Positions 18,144-24,722 of a stretch of DNA of 24,722 bases are shown one piece after another. The stretch is from a virus, in IMG/VR virus record IMGVR_UViG_3300019863_000005, positions 1-24,722 of that record, one strand, 5' to 3'. The position numbers were made by a program, and so were the translations under genes. Below the pieces are notes generated by a model. It was not told the origin of the DNA. It searched no databases and was given only the letters and a program-made list of their open reading frames with translations. The first letter of the stretch is position 1, and the number at the start of each line of letters is the position of its first letter.

Positions 18144-18929
18144 TTAACTTTTTGAGTTTGCTTCGTTTTGTGCTACTTCAGCGGACGCAGCTTGTATGAT
18201 TTGTGGGTCACGTATAACTATACCAGAGTATTGTAATATTCTAAGTATTACATTGACTTGTTCTGATTGTTCTAATTCAAAACTTCTTGAATCTGTTGGG
18301 CTCCAAACGTATTGACCAGAGCCACCTGTAATAAAACCCCATACAACATCAAGTGGTTTTCTAATTATAGACGCCTCTACTGTGCCTTCTCCAGTTTGTA
18401 TATCTGTAGGTTTAATATAAAGTCTATTGCCTTCATAAAGATAACAAGGGAAACTTTTAGTAGGTCTCGTAAGTGGTGATTGATCTATATTGTAAAAATC
18501 GTTGCGTTGAAGTCTTTGCAACTCTACTGGATAACCAGTTAAAGGTGTATATGTTATAGTACCTAATCTATAAAAATAAGCGTCACCAGAGGCTAGCGTA
18601 GGTTGTATAGAATATCTTATATTAAATGTAGAGCTACCTATAGCTGAACTTGGTAGTTGCCAAAAACCCCCTGAAGTGTTATAAGTACAGTTACCTATAG
18701 CTTTGAAAAACGATATTTTTTCGTCTATATTCATTTGCCGATCTGTATAATCATAGTCGGCTTGTGGCACACGTAGCTGTTGATTAAGATCATCAAAGTA
18801 TTGTTCAAATATATCTAATTGAACCTGCGTAGCTGTTTTATTAAACTCATCAGGAGTTATATAACCCCTTTGTTCTTTATTGAGTATAAGCAAAACGGTT
18901 TTATATACTGTATCTACGTTTATTGCCAT
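18144..18929 (-). CDS. Ring/connector-type structural protein (261 residues)
   Basis: The N-terminus has a helical pattern, VDTVYKTVLLILNKEQRGYITPDEFN at residues 5-30, then ATQVQLDIFEQYFDDLNQQLR. I associate this with a structural gene conserved next to the connector in Bacteroidota podoviruses. The middle is beta-rich (ATLASGDAYFYRLG-type strands; YLYEGNRLYIKPTD near 165-178). The end is helical (FELEQSEQVNVILRILQYSGIVIRDPQIIQ). Length and position, after the head genes and 3 bases before the adaptor, suggest a ring protein between portal and tail. No catalytic motif is visible. The gene follows a stable hairpin and has the leader AAAAAAAATATAA before its ATG, with no Shine-Dalgarno. The exact role is not shown by the sequence. 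Confidence 0.55.
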   Translation of the reverse strand: MAINVDTVYKTVLLILNKEQRGYITPDEFNKTATQVQLDIFEQYFDDLNQQLRVPQADYDYTDRQMNIDEKISFFKAIGNCTYNTSGGFWQLPSSAIGSSTFNIRYSIQPTLASGDAYFYRLGTITYTPLTGYPVELQRLQRNDFYNIDQSPLTRPTKSFPCYLYEGNRLYIKPTDIQTGEGTVEASIIRKPLDVVWGFITGGSGQYVWSPTDSRSFELEQSEQVNVILRILQYSGIVIRDPQIIQAASAEVAQNEANSKS

Positions 18930-18943
18930 TTATATTTTTTTTA

Positions 18944-18975
18944 AGTATAAGGCCCGAGTGAACGAGCCCTATACT
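18944..18975 (-). terminator. Stable hairpin after the 256-residue gene
   Basis: On the minus strand, two 13-base arms (AGTATAGGGCTCG and CGGGCCTTATACT) pair with two G-U wobbles around the loop TTCACT. The hairpin begins 11 bases after the TAA of the upstream gene and ends 14 bases before the next ATG. It is followed by TTAAAAAAAA, not a U-tract, so it is not a textbook intrinsic terminator. It may instead stabilise or delimit the 3' end of a processed capsid-region mRNA. Confidence 0.45.
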
Positions 18976-18986
18976 ATTGTTACATG

Positions 18987-19757
18987 TTATTTTAGCTTTT
19001 TCTCGATAGACTTGAAGACTTCTACACCTTCATCTGTCTTAAAGAAAGCTGCCATAGCAGAGTAAGGATTTTCTTCGAACGGCACGCTCATTAATTTTTT
19101 ACCGTTTGACGCCCATGTAAATGATCTTTGATCGTCTGCTATTTTTATAATTTTAGCTTCTGTCGCTAGTATAGCAAAGTTTCTAAGTTGTACATTTTCA
19201 TCTTTAGCAAGATCAATAAACAAAGCTGGATTTTGTCTAGCAAACATAAGCGCATCTCGTTTTAATTCTTTAGATGACATTTGATTTACTTTACTTCCAA
19301 CTTCAACACGCATAATAGCTTCTAAGTGATCTACATCCATACTTCTTGCAGCGTTGAGTGCATCAATTTGCAACTCCATAATATCTAATTCGTCGTGAGC
19401 TTCAACGACTGAATCATATTCTTTATAACGTTTTCCTCTATAAGGGTGATATAGTGATAACAATTTTTGTAAAGCTTGAAACTGTTTGGGTACAACTAAC
19501 GCACCGTCTTTAAACAATATAGTTCCAATAGTAGCTTCACCATCTTGTTCGTCTCTAAATGGACTATCCATATTAGTTGCATATCGCAATTCCCTTTGAG
19601 TATTGGTTTCTTCGTCATACCACAACATAGGTACTTTTGTACTATGCTTAGATGGTATTCTTAATGTTAACGGTTTGTACCTTCCGGTTACAAAATACGT
19701 TCTATCTTTAATTTCCCAACCTTTTTCTACGGCTGGTTTTTCTTTTGTTTTTGCCAT
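18987..19757 (-). CDS. Conserved phage protein of unknown function following the capsid gene
   Basis: A 256-residue protein with no enzyme motif I recognise. Residues 13-60 are beta-rich with basic patches (GWEIKDRTYFVTGRYKPLTLRIPSKH), followed by MLWYDEETNTQRELRYATN. From about 95 to 215 it is mostly charged helix, e.g. LDIMELQIDALNAARSMDVDHLEAIMRVEVGS and FARQNPALFIDLAKDENVQLRN. A short strand region, RSFTWASNGKKLMSVPF, comes near the end. I have the impression that this gene is conserved directly after the capsid gene in Bacteroidota podoviruses. That position suggests a minor head, decoration or head-completion role, which is inference only. Both flanking gaps hold stable hairpins, so it may be expressed at a different level from its neighbours. 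There is no Shine-Dalgarno; the leader is an ATT/ATA-rich tract. Confidence 0.6.
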   Translation of the reverse strand: MAKTKEKPAVEKGWEIKDRTYFVTGRYKPLTLRIPSKHSTKVPMLWYDEETNTQRELRYATNMDSPFRDEQDGEATIGTILFKDGALVVPKQFQALQKLLSLYHPYRGKRYKEYDSVVEAHDELDIMELQIDALNAARSMDVDHLEAIMRVEVGSKVNQMSSKELKRDALMFARQNPALFIDLAKDENVQLRNFAILATEAKIIKIADDQRSFTWASNGKKLMSVPFEENPYSAMAAFFKTDEGVEVFKSIEKKLK

Positions 19758-19783
19758 GATATAATATAATATAATTGTTAAAT
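19758..19783 (-). promoter_or_regulatory. AT-rich translation leader lacking Shine-Dalgarno
   Basis: The leader of the gene at 19757 is almost pure A/T with an ATTAT-type repeat directly before the ATG. A very similar tract precedes the scaffold gene (22496-22520). Bacteroidota initiate without Shine-Dalgarno and favour unstructured A-rich leaders, so this is best read as a translation-start region. A promoter cannot be excluded, but I see no Bacteroidota-style TTTG / TAnnTTTG pair. Confidence 0.35.
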
Positions 19784-19817
19784 AAAGGTTCTGGGCGCCG
19801 AAGCGCCCGTTACCTTT
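19784..19817 (-). terminator. UUCG-tetraloop hairpin after the capsid gene (partial or attenuating terminator)
   Basis: On the minus strand, beginning 9 bases after the capsid TAA, a 6-bp GC stem (GGGCGC/GCGCCC) is closed by the very stable loop TTCG. A 3x3 internal loop (AAC/AGA) separates it from an outer 6-bp stem (AAAGGT/ACCTTT). The 3' arm runs into TTTATTT, a weak U-tract. UUCG loops and GC stems are classic for terminators and 3'-end stabilisers. The weak U-tract and the closely following gene suggest partial termination, lowering expression of later genes relative to the capsid (inference). Confidence 0.6.
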
Positions 19818-19826
19818 AAAATAATC

Positions 19827-21290
19827 TTACTTAGTAAATAATACAAAGTTGTTAGCACCTTGTACACAAAGACATCTTTCAGATAGGAAGTTTACTTCCA
19901 TCGCATCAAGATCACTTGTGAAAGCACCACCAACAGATCCAGTCAACCAAGACTTCATACGACGATCGTCAGTTTGTGACGCTCTGTATCGTACATGCAA
20001 GAATGGACGACGGATGTTAGTACCAAGAATTTGATCGTATACAGTTGATGTACCTGCAGGAATTAATACTCCATCAATAGCGCTAACGCCATAGCTTGGA
20101 GGAATTAATCCGTCTTCAATAGCACCTCTTGTAGAAGCATCGTTTAGATATTTCCAGTCAGTTTTGTAGAAGTCATAAGAACCTCTGCGGAAACCGCTGA
20201 ATCCTAAATTCAATGCCATATCTTCTGAATTTTCGAAGATACCATAAGAAGTACCACCAGAGTAAGCAGCATTCACCGCAGCTAGCATATCATCAAAACC
20301 TAGTGAAGTTTCGCGATTCAAGAAAAGCATGTTTTCTTCAATAGCTCCCTGTGTATCTAAGTTTCTTAGAATATTATCAAACTCAGTTAGTTGCGCAGCA
20401 GCAGCGTTAAAGCCAGACTCTACGTTACCACGAGATTGAATAGCAGCAAATAAACCTTCTGTACCTTTGAAACCAGCCGCAAACGCAGAACCAGCACCTA
20501 GACTAGTGTCAGCTTTTTCGCCTTCTACTACCGCCATTTCTAGATAATCTTCGAAACGTAGGCGAGTTTCAGACTCAGCTTTTAGATACCATAGATATCC
20601 AGATGTTCCGTCTTCTGTAGCAACTTCAACCCAACCGATCTGAGCAGTGTCAGAACCAGAAACTACATATTTGTTTCTGATGATAATTGGTGAGTTAGAA
20701 AACTGAGTAAACGCAGGGTCTACACTTACATAACCATCAGCAACAGTTGCTGAAGTATTGTTTGGTGTAGATGAACCTTTTGCATATTCAGATCCATAAA
20801 CGAAAATCTTAACACCTGTAGTAGCAAGAGCTGCAGTAGTTGTAGCATCGTAAGGAGCTACAGTTAAAGCACCAGTTGTTAGGTTTGAAGCAGTTACAAC
20901 ACCTGTAAGCTCGTTACCAGCTCCATCCAAAGCAACGATAGTTGAGTTTGGAGAAACTACGTTTTTAACGTCAGCTGCAACAGGAATAGTAATTGTGTTA
21001 ACTTGGTCGTTTGCACAGTCTTCATAAGCGATGTGTAAACGATTTTGCTCAGACCAAATGACTTGATCAGAAGTCATAGGCATTTCAGCACCTACCATAC
21101 GCAAGAATCCAGAAAGCGTACGGTTGCCGTATCGCTCTACTTCTTGCTCATAAATCTCAGGTAGATACTGCTGTGCAAATGTATCAGAATCGCCAGGGTT
21201 AGAACCTCCATTAAAAGACAGGAAGTTCGTGTCTAGCAATTGTTGTTGTTGACTTGGAACAATAGTTCCAAATAAAGGACTTATAGCCAT
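19827..21290 (-). CDS. Major capsid protein (HK97-fold type expected)
   Basis: A 487-residue protein in the portal-scaffold-capsid order. The N-terminus (PLFGTIVPSQQQQLLDTNF) leads into a helical arm region (FAQQYLPEIYEQEVERYGNRTLSGFLRM, about 38-65). About 100-175 is a beta-rich Thr/Ala/Gly segment (TIVALDGAGNELTGVVTASN) that could be an insertion domain or extended loop. A helix-rich middle follows (RLRFEDYLEMAVVEGEKA; AQLTEFDNILRNLDTQGAI). The end, DLDAMEVNFLSERCLCVQGANNFVLF, is a strand-helix pattern typical of capsid C-termini in this phage type. Codon use differs from the neighbours (CGT, ATC/ATT, TTC and AAC preferred over AGA, ATA, TTT and AAT), as expected for the most highly made virion protein. 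A stable UUCG hairpin follows. The HK97 fold is expected for tailed phages, not shown here. Confidence 0.8.
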   Translation of the reverse strand: MAISPLFGTIVPSQQQQLLDTNFLSFNGGSNPGDSDTFAQQYLPEIYEQEVERYGNRTLSGFLRMVGAEMPMTSDQVIWSEQNRLHIAYEDCANDQVNTITIPVAADVKNVVSPNSTIVALDGAGNELTGVVTASNLTTGALTVAPYDATTTAALATTGVKIFVYGSEYAKGSSTPNNTSATVADGYVSVDPAFTQFSNSPIIIRNKYVVSGSDTAQIGWVEVATEDGTSGYLWYLKAESETRLRFEDYLEMAVVEGEKADTSLGAGSAFAAGFKGTEGLFAAIQSRGNVESGFNAAAAQLTEFDNILRNLDTQGAIEENMLFLNRETSLGFDDMLAAVNAAYSGGTSYGIFENSEDMALNLGFSGFRRGSYDFYKTDWKYLNDASTRGAIEDGLIPPSYGVSAIDGVLIPAGTSTVYDQILGTNIRRPFLHVRYRASQTDDRRMKSWLTGSVGGAFTSDLDAMEVNFLSERCLCVQGANNFVLFTK

Positions 21291-21301
21291 GATTAATTAA
21301 T

Positions 21302-22495
21302 TTAGTTTTTTAATGTTACTTTTTTAACTTTAAGTTTTGAAGAATCAACACCACTAATAGCTTTAACCTTTAATCCGTTTACAAATACTTCACCTTGCGC
21401 TGTCTGTCTTGGTTCTGTCGAAATGTTTTTCGACTTAGCCATGACATCTTTAACAGCATCAGCTTTTCCTTGCTCATAGAAATGTTGAGCTAAAGTATCA
21501 GCATTACGAGCTGCATACAAAGCTTTGTGGTAGCCTTTAGCGTCAGATATTTCTCCTTTATCGTTTAAGAACGTCTTAACGAAGTTAGCAATATCTGTTT
21601 GAGCTTTAGCTACATTTTCAGGATTTTTAACACCGTATCTAAACTTTTTATCTCCAACTGAGAAATCAAAACCTTTGAAATCATTAGAAAAAAGTTCTTT
21701 AGTTTTATTGCTAAAATGTTCCTGCCTTTGTTTTACAACTTGTTGCTCTTCACTATATCGATTGAAAAAATCAACTGCTTTTTGTTGCTCTTGGGTTACG
21801 CCCGGTCTCAACTTGATCTCGTCGTAGTATTTACCTTTTAAGTCTTCCAAAAAGTTTTTGGCTTTTCCAACTTCTTCTTTAAACGCAATTTTTCTTTTGC
21901 GTATTTCTTTTTCCTCATCTAACTCTTCATCATAACTAAAGTCTTCTAATAAAAGACTTATGTCATCATAATCAAGATGTGGTCGTGTTTGTTTATAATA
22001 TTCTCTTATCAATGTAGTATTATCTACATTAGAGTAATCTGCGTTAAGCCGCACATAATCAGCGACTGTACCACCAGTTTCTTGCATAAATGAAACTAGC
22101 TTTTCAATATTTTCAGGTAACTGTTTCGTTGGTTCTGCTTGTTGTACAGGTTCTTTAGAAACTTCAACCGGATCTTTAACTTCGGCTTCTTCAACTAATG
22201 TTAAAGGAGATTCTATCTCCTCTTCGGTTTCCCGTACTTCTTCAACCACTTCTTGGCTGTCGCTACTGTCTTCGGATCCTTCGACAGTAACATCGCTATC
22301 ATTTGTCTCTTGTGTTTGAACGGCATCTTCTTCTTTTATTTCAACTTTAGTTACTTCAGGCACTATTTCACCTTGAGCCTCTACAGCTGTACTAGGTATT
22401 TCAATTTTAGTTACCTCATTTGTTTTACCTAAATTTTTAGGTTTAGAAGGTTTTTTAGCTTTAAATTCACCTTCTTGTTTTACTTCTTCTGACAT
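21302..22495 (-). CDS. Scaffold-type head assembly protein
   Basis: A 397-residue, very charged protein without enzyme motifs. Residues 1-130 are Glu/Val/Thr/Ser-rich and acidic, probably disordered. About 130-185 holds ENIEKLVSFMQETGGTVADYVRLN and SNVDNTTLIREYYKQTRPHLD, a pattern I associate with the gene between portal and capsid in Bacteroidota podoviruses. About 190-300 is long charged helix (EEKEIRKRKIAFKEEVGKAKNF). The C-terminus is basic (LKVKAISGVDSSKLKVKKVTLKN), as in scaffolds whose basic tail binds the coat. It starts 33 bases after the portal stop and ends 11 bases before the capsid ATG. No prohead-protease Ser/His signature is visible, so an uncleaved or recycled scaffold is the simplest reading. 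A structural head protein is an alternative. Confidence 0.65.
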   Translation of the reverse strand: MSEEVKQEGEFKAKKPSKPKNLGKTNEVTKIEIPSTAVEAQGEIVPEVTKVEIKEEDAVQTQETNDSDVTVEGSEDSSDSQEVVEEVRETEEEIESPLTLVEEAEVKDPVEVSKEPVQQAEPTKQLPENIEKLVSFMQETGGTVADYVRLNADYSNVDNTTLIREYYKQTRPHLDYDDISLLLEDFSYDEELDEEKEIRKRKIAFKEEVGKAKNFLEDLKGKYYDEIKLRPGVTQEQQKAVDFFNRYSEEQQVVKQRQEHFSNKTKELFSNDFKGFDFSVGDKKFRYGVKNPENVAKAQTDIANFVKTFLNDKGEISDAKGYHKALYAARNADTLAQHFYEQGKADAVKDVMAKSKNISTEPRQTAQGEVFVNGLKVKAISGVDSSKLKVKKVTLKN

Positions 22496-22520
22496 AATAT
22501 AATATAATTAAATAATTAAA
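22496..22520 (-). promoter_or_regulatory. AT-rich translation leader before the scaffold gene
   Basis: The leader between portal and scaffold has no G/C for 25 bases directly before the ATG and shares the ATTATATTATATTAT pattern with the leader at 19758-19783. There is no purine-rich Shine-Dalgarno. The likely role is a Bacteroidota-type translation start. Two leaders built the same way may be selected, or may simply reflect AT-rich simple sequence. Confidence 0.3.
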
Positions 22521-22528
22521 AGTTTTTT

Positions 22529-24722
22529 TTAACGAGGTTCGAACTGCTCAAGTCCAAATCCTCCAAGCGTGTCGTTACCAGATGATTCAAAATCTTTTGG
22601 TAGCTCGTCGTTTTGACGTTGTGAAATCATTTCTGATTGTTGCGTACCAATAATTCTAGCACGCTTGTCTTTACGATCTTCTATTTCTTTTTCGCGAGTA
22701 GCTTCAGCGTTAACTTTAGCTTGTGCTAATTGTAAGTTATAACCAAACTCTTGCTCCATTAACATTTGTTTTATTTGAGCTTCTCTTTCTAACTTTTGTA
22801 TTTCAAACTGTGACTTACCTTGTTCTAATTGTAATTTACTTTCGGTAAGAGCTTGTTGCTTTTGTACTTCAGCTAAAGCTGCTTGCTCTGATGCTTGAGC
22901 GTTAGCTTGAGCTTGAGCTTGTATATTTTGCTGTTGCGCCATTGCTGCTGCTTCAGCTCTTTCTTTTTGTTTTTGTTTTAGATATTGATTAGCTAATTTA
23001 ATATTTTTAATTTGTCTAATATCAATAGCATCTTCTAATCCTATTTGACCACCTTGTAAAGCAACTTGTATATTTTGTTCTAGTCTTTGTTGCTCTTCTT
23101 CGTCTGGTTCTAGTTCTAAAAATATACCAAACTCATGCATGTTTAGTTTTTCTATGTCTTGCAAAGAACCAACGTTGTATTGATTTATACAACTTATCAA
23201 CGCGTTTTTAGTAAGCGGAAACTCTAACATATCTGCAGCTCGTAAACTTATATTTTCAGCAGTTCTAATAGTTAAATACATAAGAGACTGTAGTATATGC
23301 TTAGTTGCTGTGTTTGACGCAGCAGCAGCTAGTTTCTGTAATCCTACTAAAGCGTTTTTATCTGGTTGACTACCATCTCTAGCTTCATTTAATCCCGTCA
23401 CATCACGTATCATTTGTAAATAATACTGATACGTTTGTACTAGTGCACCTATTTTAGCTTGACCATTAGATGTTTGTAGCTCTTGAATAGGTACTTTACC
23501 TGGGTTTAAATCACCTTCTGTTGTTTTAGATCTACCAACAATACTACCAGTTTGGAAGTACATGTTTAAAGCTTCTTGCGGGTTGTAATTTGTACCATTG
23601 CCTAAATCAACCTCTGCTAAACCATCAACATCTACAAATACACCATCTGGTACCATGCGAGCTAATACTTGTTGTATTTTTAAATGAGTAAGTTGAATCA
23701 TATCAGCAAAACCAACACACTTACTTACAACACTTTCTATTCTACCTTTGTATATACGTGGGGCAGATATAGAGTAGTTCATTTGAACCTTTGTTTGATC
23801 ACTATATGGTCTTGTCATATTTTCAGCAAGTTGCCATTTAAGCATTTTTTCTTGCCCTAGTATTTTAGCCCCACTATATAAAACCTCTATAGCTCTATGT
23901 ACTCTTTCAAAGTTTTCATTTTCAGGTGGATTAAAATCACCTGGTTTTTCTAATGCTTTTTCTAAACCTTGATCTGTTTGTTTAATTTTAAATACTTGAT
24001 TGTTGTATGTTTTATATTCAAAATATAAAACTTGTACATTATTATAGTTATCATCTTGACCCCAATAGTTTCTAGTGTAGTTAGAATCACCAGGGTATTT
24101 TTGTATTTCTTCAAGCTCAGCATCAGTTAAATATGGAAACTGCTTTTTAACCTCTTCTAAACTTACACTTTTTACTTCACCTACGTAATATACATCTTCA
24201 AAGTTAGGATCTTCTGTATATGAATATACTAAATTAGCAGGATCTACATAATCAACAGTAATACCATTTGCTAAATTAAAATCTGTTTTAACACAACTTA
24301 TACCTAACACAACTAAATCGTAAGCTAATCTTTTTTTTATTTCGTCGTATTTGTTATAATTAAATACATTTTCAATTAACTCTTCTTCTGCTATTTCTAT
24401 AGATTGTTTATAGCTTAATTGCATATAAAGCTCTAACTCTTCTTCGTTTTGAGGTAAAGCATCTGGATTTACACTAGAATAAAAGTTTTGACCTGTTGCT
24501 TGATTTAAAGACTCAATCTGCTCACGGCTTTGCATATCTTTTATAGCGTCAAAAACATATTGAGTTCTTTGTTTAATCGCAAAAGGATCACTAGCAAACG
24601 ATTTTATTTCATAACCTTTGTCAGTCATACCGTTAACTACAATATCTACAAACTTAGATAATACTGCTACTGGTTTCCAGTCTAAATTTAAATAAGACAA
24701 GTCACCATTAATTGATAACTCA
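22529..24722 (-). CDS. Portal protein (podovirus / crAss-like type), N-terminus outside window
   Basis: About 731 codons are visible. The frame stays open to the right edge (ELSINGDLSYLNLDWKPVAV), with no in-frame ATG before it, so the true start is outside. The sequence has the portal pattern: an N-terminal alpha/beta part (VDIVVNGMTDKGYEIKSFAS), a wing region with VLGISCVKTDFNLANGITVDYVDPANLVYS (about 24235-24325), a helical core with MIRDVTGLNEARDGSQPDKNALVG (about 23345-23420), and EDAIDIRQIKNIKLANQYLKQ just before the C-terminal part. The last about 150 residues are Gln/Ala/Glu-rich coiled coil, as expected for the internal barrel of a long podovirus portal such as P22 gp1 (725 residues). 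It is the DNA entry ring at one capsid vertex and lies directly upstream of scaffold and capsid. Terminase is expected just beyond the right edge. Confidence 0.85.
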   Translation of the reverse strand, partial: ELSINGDLSYLNLDWKPVAVLSKFVDIVVNGMTDKGYEIKSFASDPFAIKQRTQYVFDAIKDMQSREQIESLNQATGQNFYSSVNPDALPQNEEELELYMQLSYKQSIEIAEEELIENVFNYNKYDEIKKRLAYDLVVLGISCVKTDFNLANGITVDYVDPANLVYSYTEDPNFEDVYYVGEVKSVSLEEVKKQFPYLTDAELEEIQKYPGDSNYTRNYWGQDDNYNNVQVLYFEYKTYNNQVFKIKQTDQGLEKALEKPGDFNPPENENFERVHRAIEVLYSGAKILGQEKMLKWQLAENMTRPYSDQTKVQMNYSISAPRIYKGRIESVVSKCVGFADMIQLTHLKIQQVLARMVPDGVFVDVDGLAEVDLGNGTNYNPQEALNMYFQTGSIVGRSKTTEGDLNPGKVPIQELQTSNGQAKIGALVQTYQYYLQMIRDVTGLNEARDGSQPDKNALVGLQKLAAAASNTATKHILQSLMYLTIRTAENISLRAADMLEFPLTKNALISCINQYNVGSLQDIEKLNMHEFGIFLELEPDEEEQQRLEQNIQVALQGGQIGLEDAIDIRQIKNIKLANQYLKQKQKERAEAAAMAQQQNIQAQAQANAQASEQAALAEVQKQQALTESKLQLEQGKSQFEIQKLEREAQIKQMLMEQEFGYNLQLAQAKVNAEATREKEIEDRKDKRARIIGTQQSEMISQRQNDELPKDFESSGNDTLGGFGLEQFEPR

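Noticed and set aside
8370-20034. Other plus-strand open frames (e.g. 8370-8597, 9457-9678, 11719-11931, 13936-14175, 17550-17765, 19849-20034)
   Set aside because: They lie wholly or almost wholly opposite convincing minus-strand structural genes, have no plausible domains and show no leader of their own.
21302-22495. Prohead protease fused to the scaffold
   Set aside because: No Ser/His catalytic pattern is visible. The protein is charged helix and disordered acidic sequence throughout.
24698-24700. TTG at 24700 as the portal start codon
   Set aside because: The frame is open further to the window edge with portal-like sequence (ELSINGD before LSYLNLDW). The true start is most likely outside the window.
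1-24722. Alternative genetic code (TAG or TGA read as an amino acid), suggested by the exclusive use of TAA stops
   Set aside because: All genes read through in the standard code without in-frame TAG or TGA, so nothing in this window requires recoding.
1-24722. tRNA genes, CRISPR arrays, insertion sequences, integrase or att sites
   Set aside because: Gaps between genes are 2-69 bases and hold only AT-rich leaders and two hairpins. No cloverleaf, spaced repeat or transposase was seen.

Overview
The window is a single-strand block of virion structural genes from a tailed double-stranded DNA phage with a podovirus-type (short-tail) layout. All eleven genes are on the minus strand, so they are transcribed from high to low coordinates. 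They are packed with gaps of 2 to 69 bases. Most likely host: a Bacteroidota (flavobacterium-like) cell. The DNA is AT-rich, no start codon has a Shine-Dalgarno sequence, leaders are A/T-rich, and all ten visible stop codons are TAA. Gene order and many portal, scaffold and connector sequence features resemble crAss-like phages (Crassvirales) and related uncultured marine podoviruses. That placement comes from recognition of sequence style, not from a search.

Read in the direction of transcription, the head module comes first. It holds the portal (22529-24722, start codon outside the window), a charged scaffold-like protein (21302-22495), the major capsid protein (19827-21290) and a conserved protein of unknown role (18987-19757). 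Stable RNA hairpins follow the capsid gene and the gene after it. The capsid gene also has visibly different codon use, which fits very high expression.

Next is the connector and tail module. It has two ring or adaptor-type proteins (18144-18929 and 16617-18140), a 1547-residue nozzle/stabilisation-type protein with an Ig-like segment and a cysteine-containing C-terminal region (11967-16610), and a 478-residue companion (10521-11957). A small GNAT-like acetyltransferase (10111-10515) sits inside this late operon.

Last is a probable ejection (cargo) module of rising size: 242 residues (9380-10108), 530 residues (7779-9371), and a giant polyvalent protein whose frame stays open for all 2589 codons from 7767 to the left edge. 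This size order resembles T7 gp14-gp15-gp16. The giant protein carries an HExxH zinc-peptidase motif (H965-H969), a segment that looks like sigma-70 region 2 (about residues 1165-1220), a HAD phosphatase domain with all four motifs (D1947 to D2083), and glycine-rich hydrophobic segments. It is the most interesting object in the window.

There are no tRNA genes, CRISPR arrays, insertion sequences or integrase. No gap between genes exceeds 70 bases.
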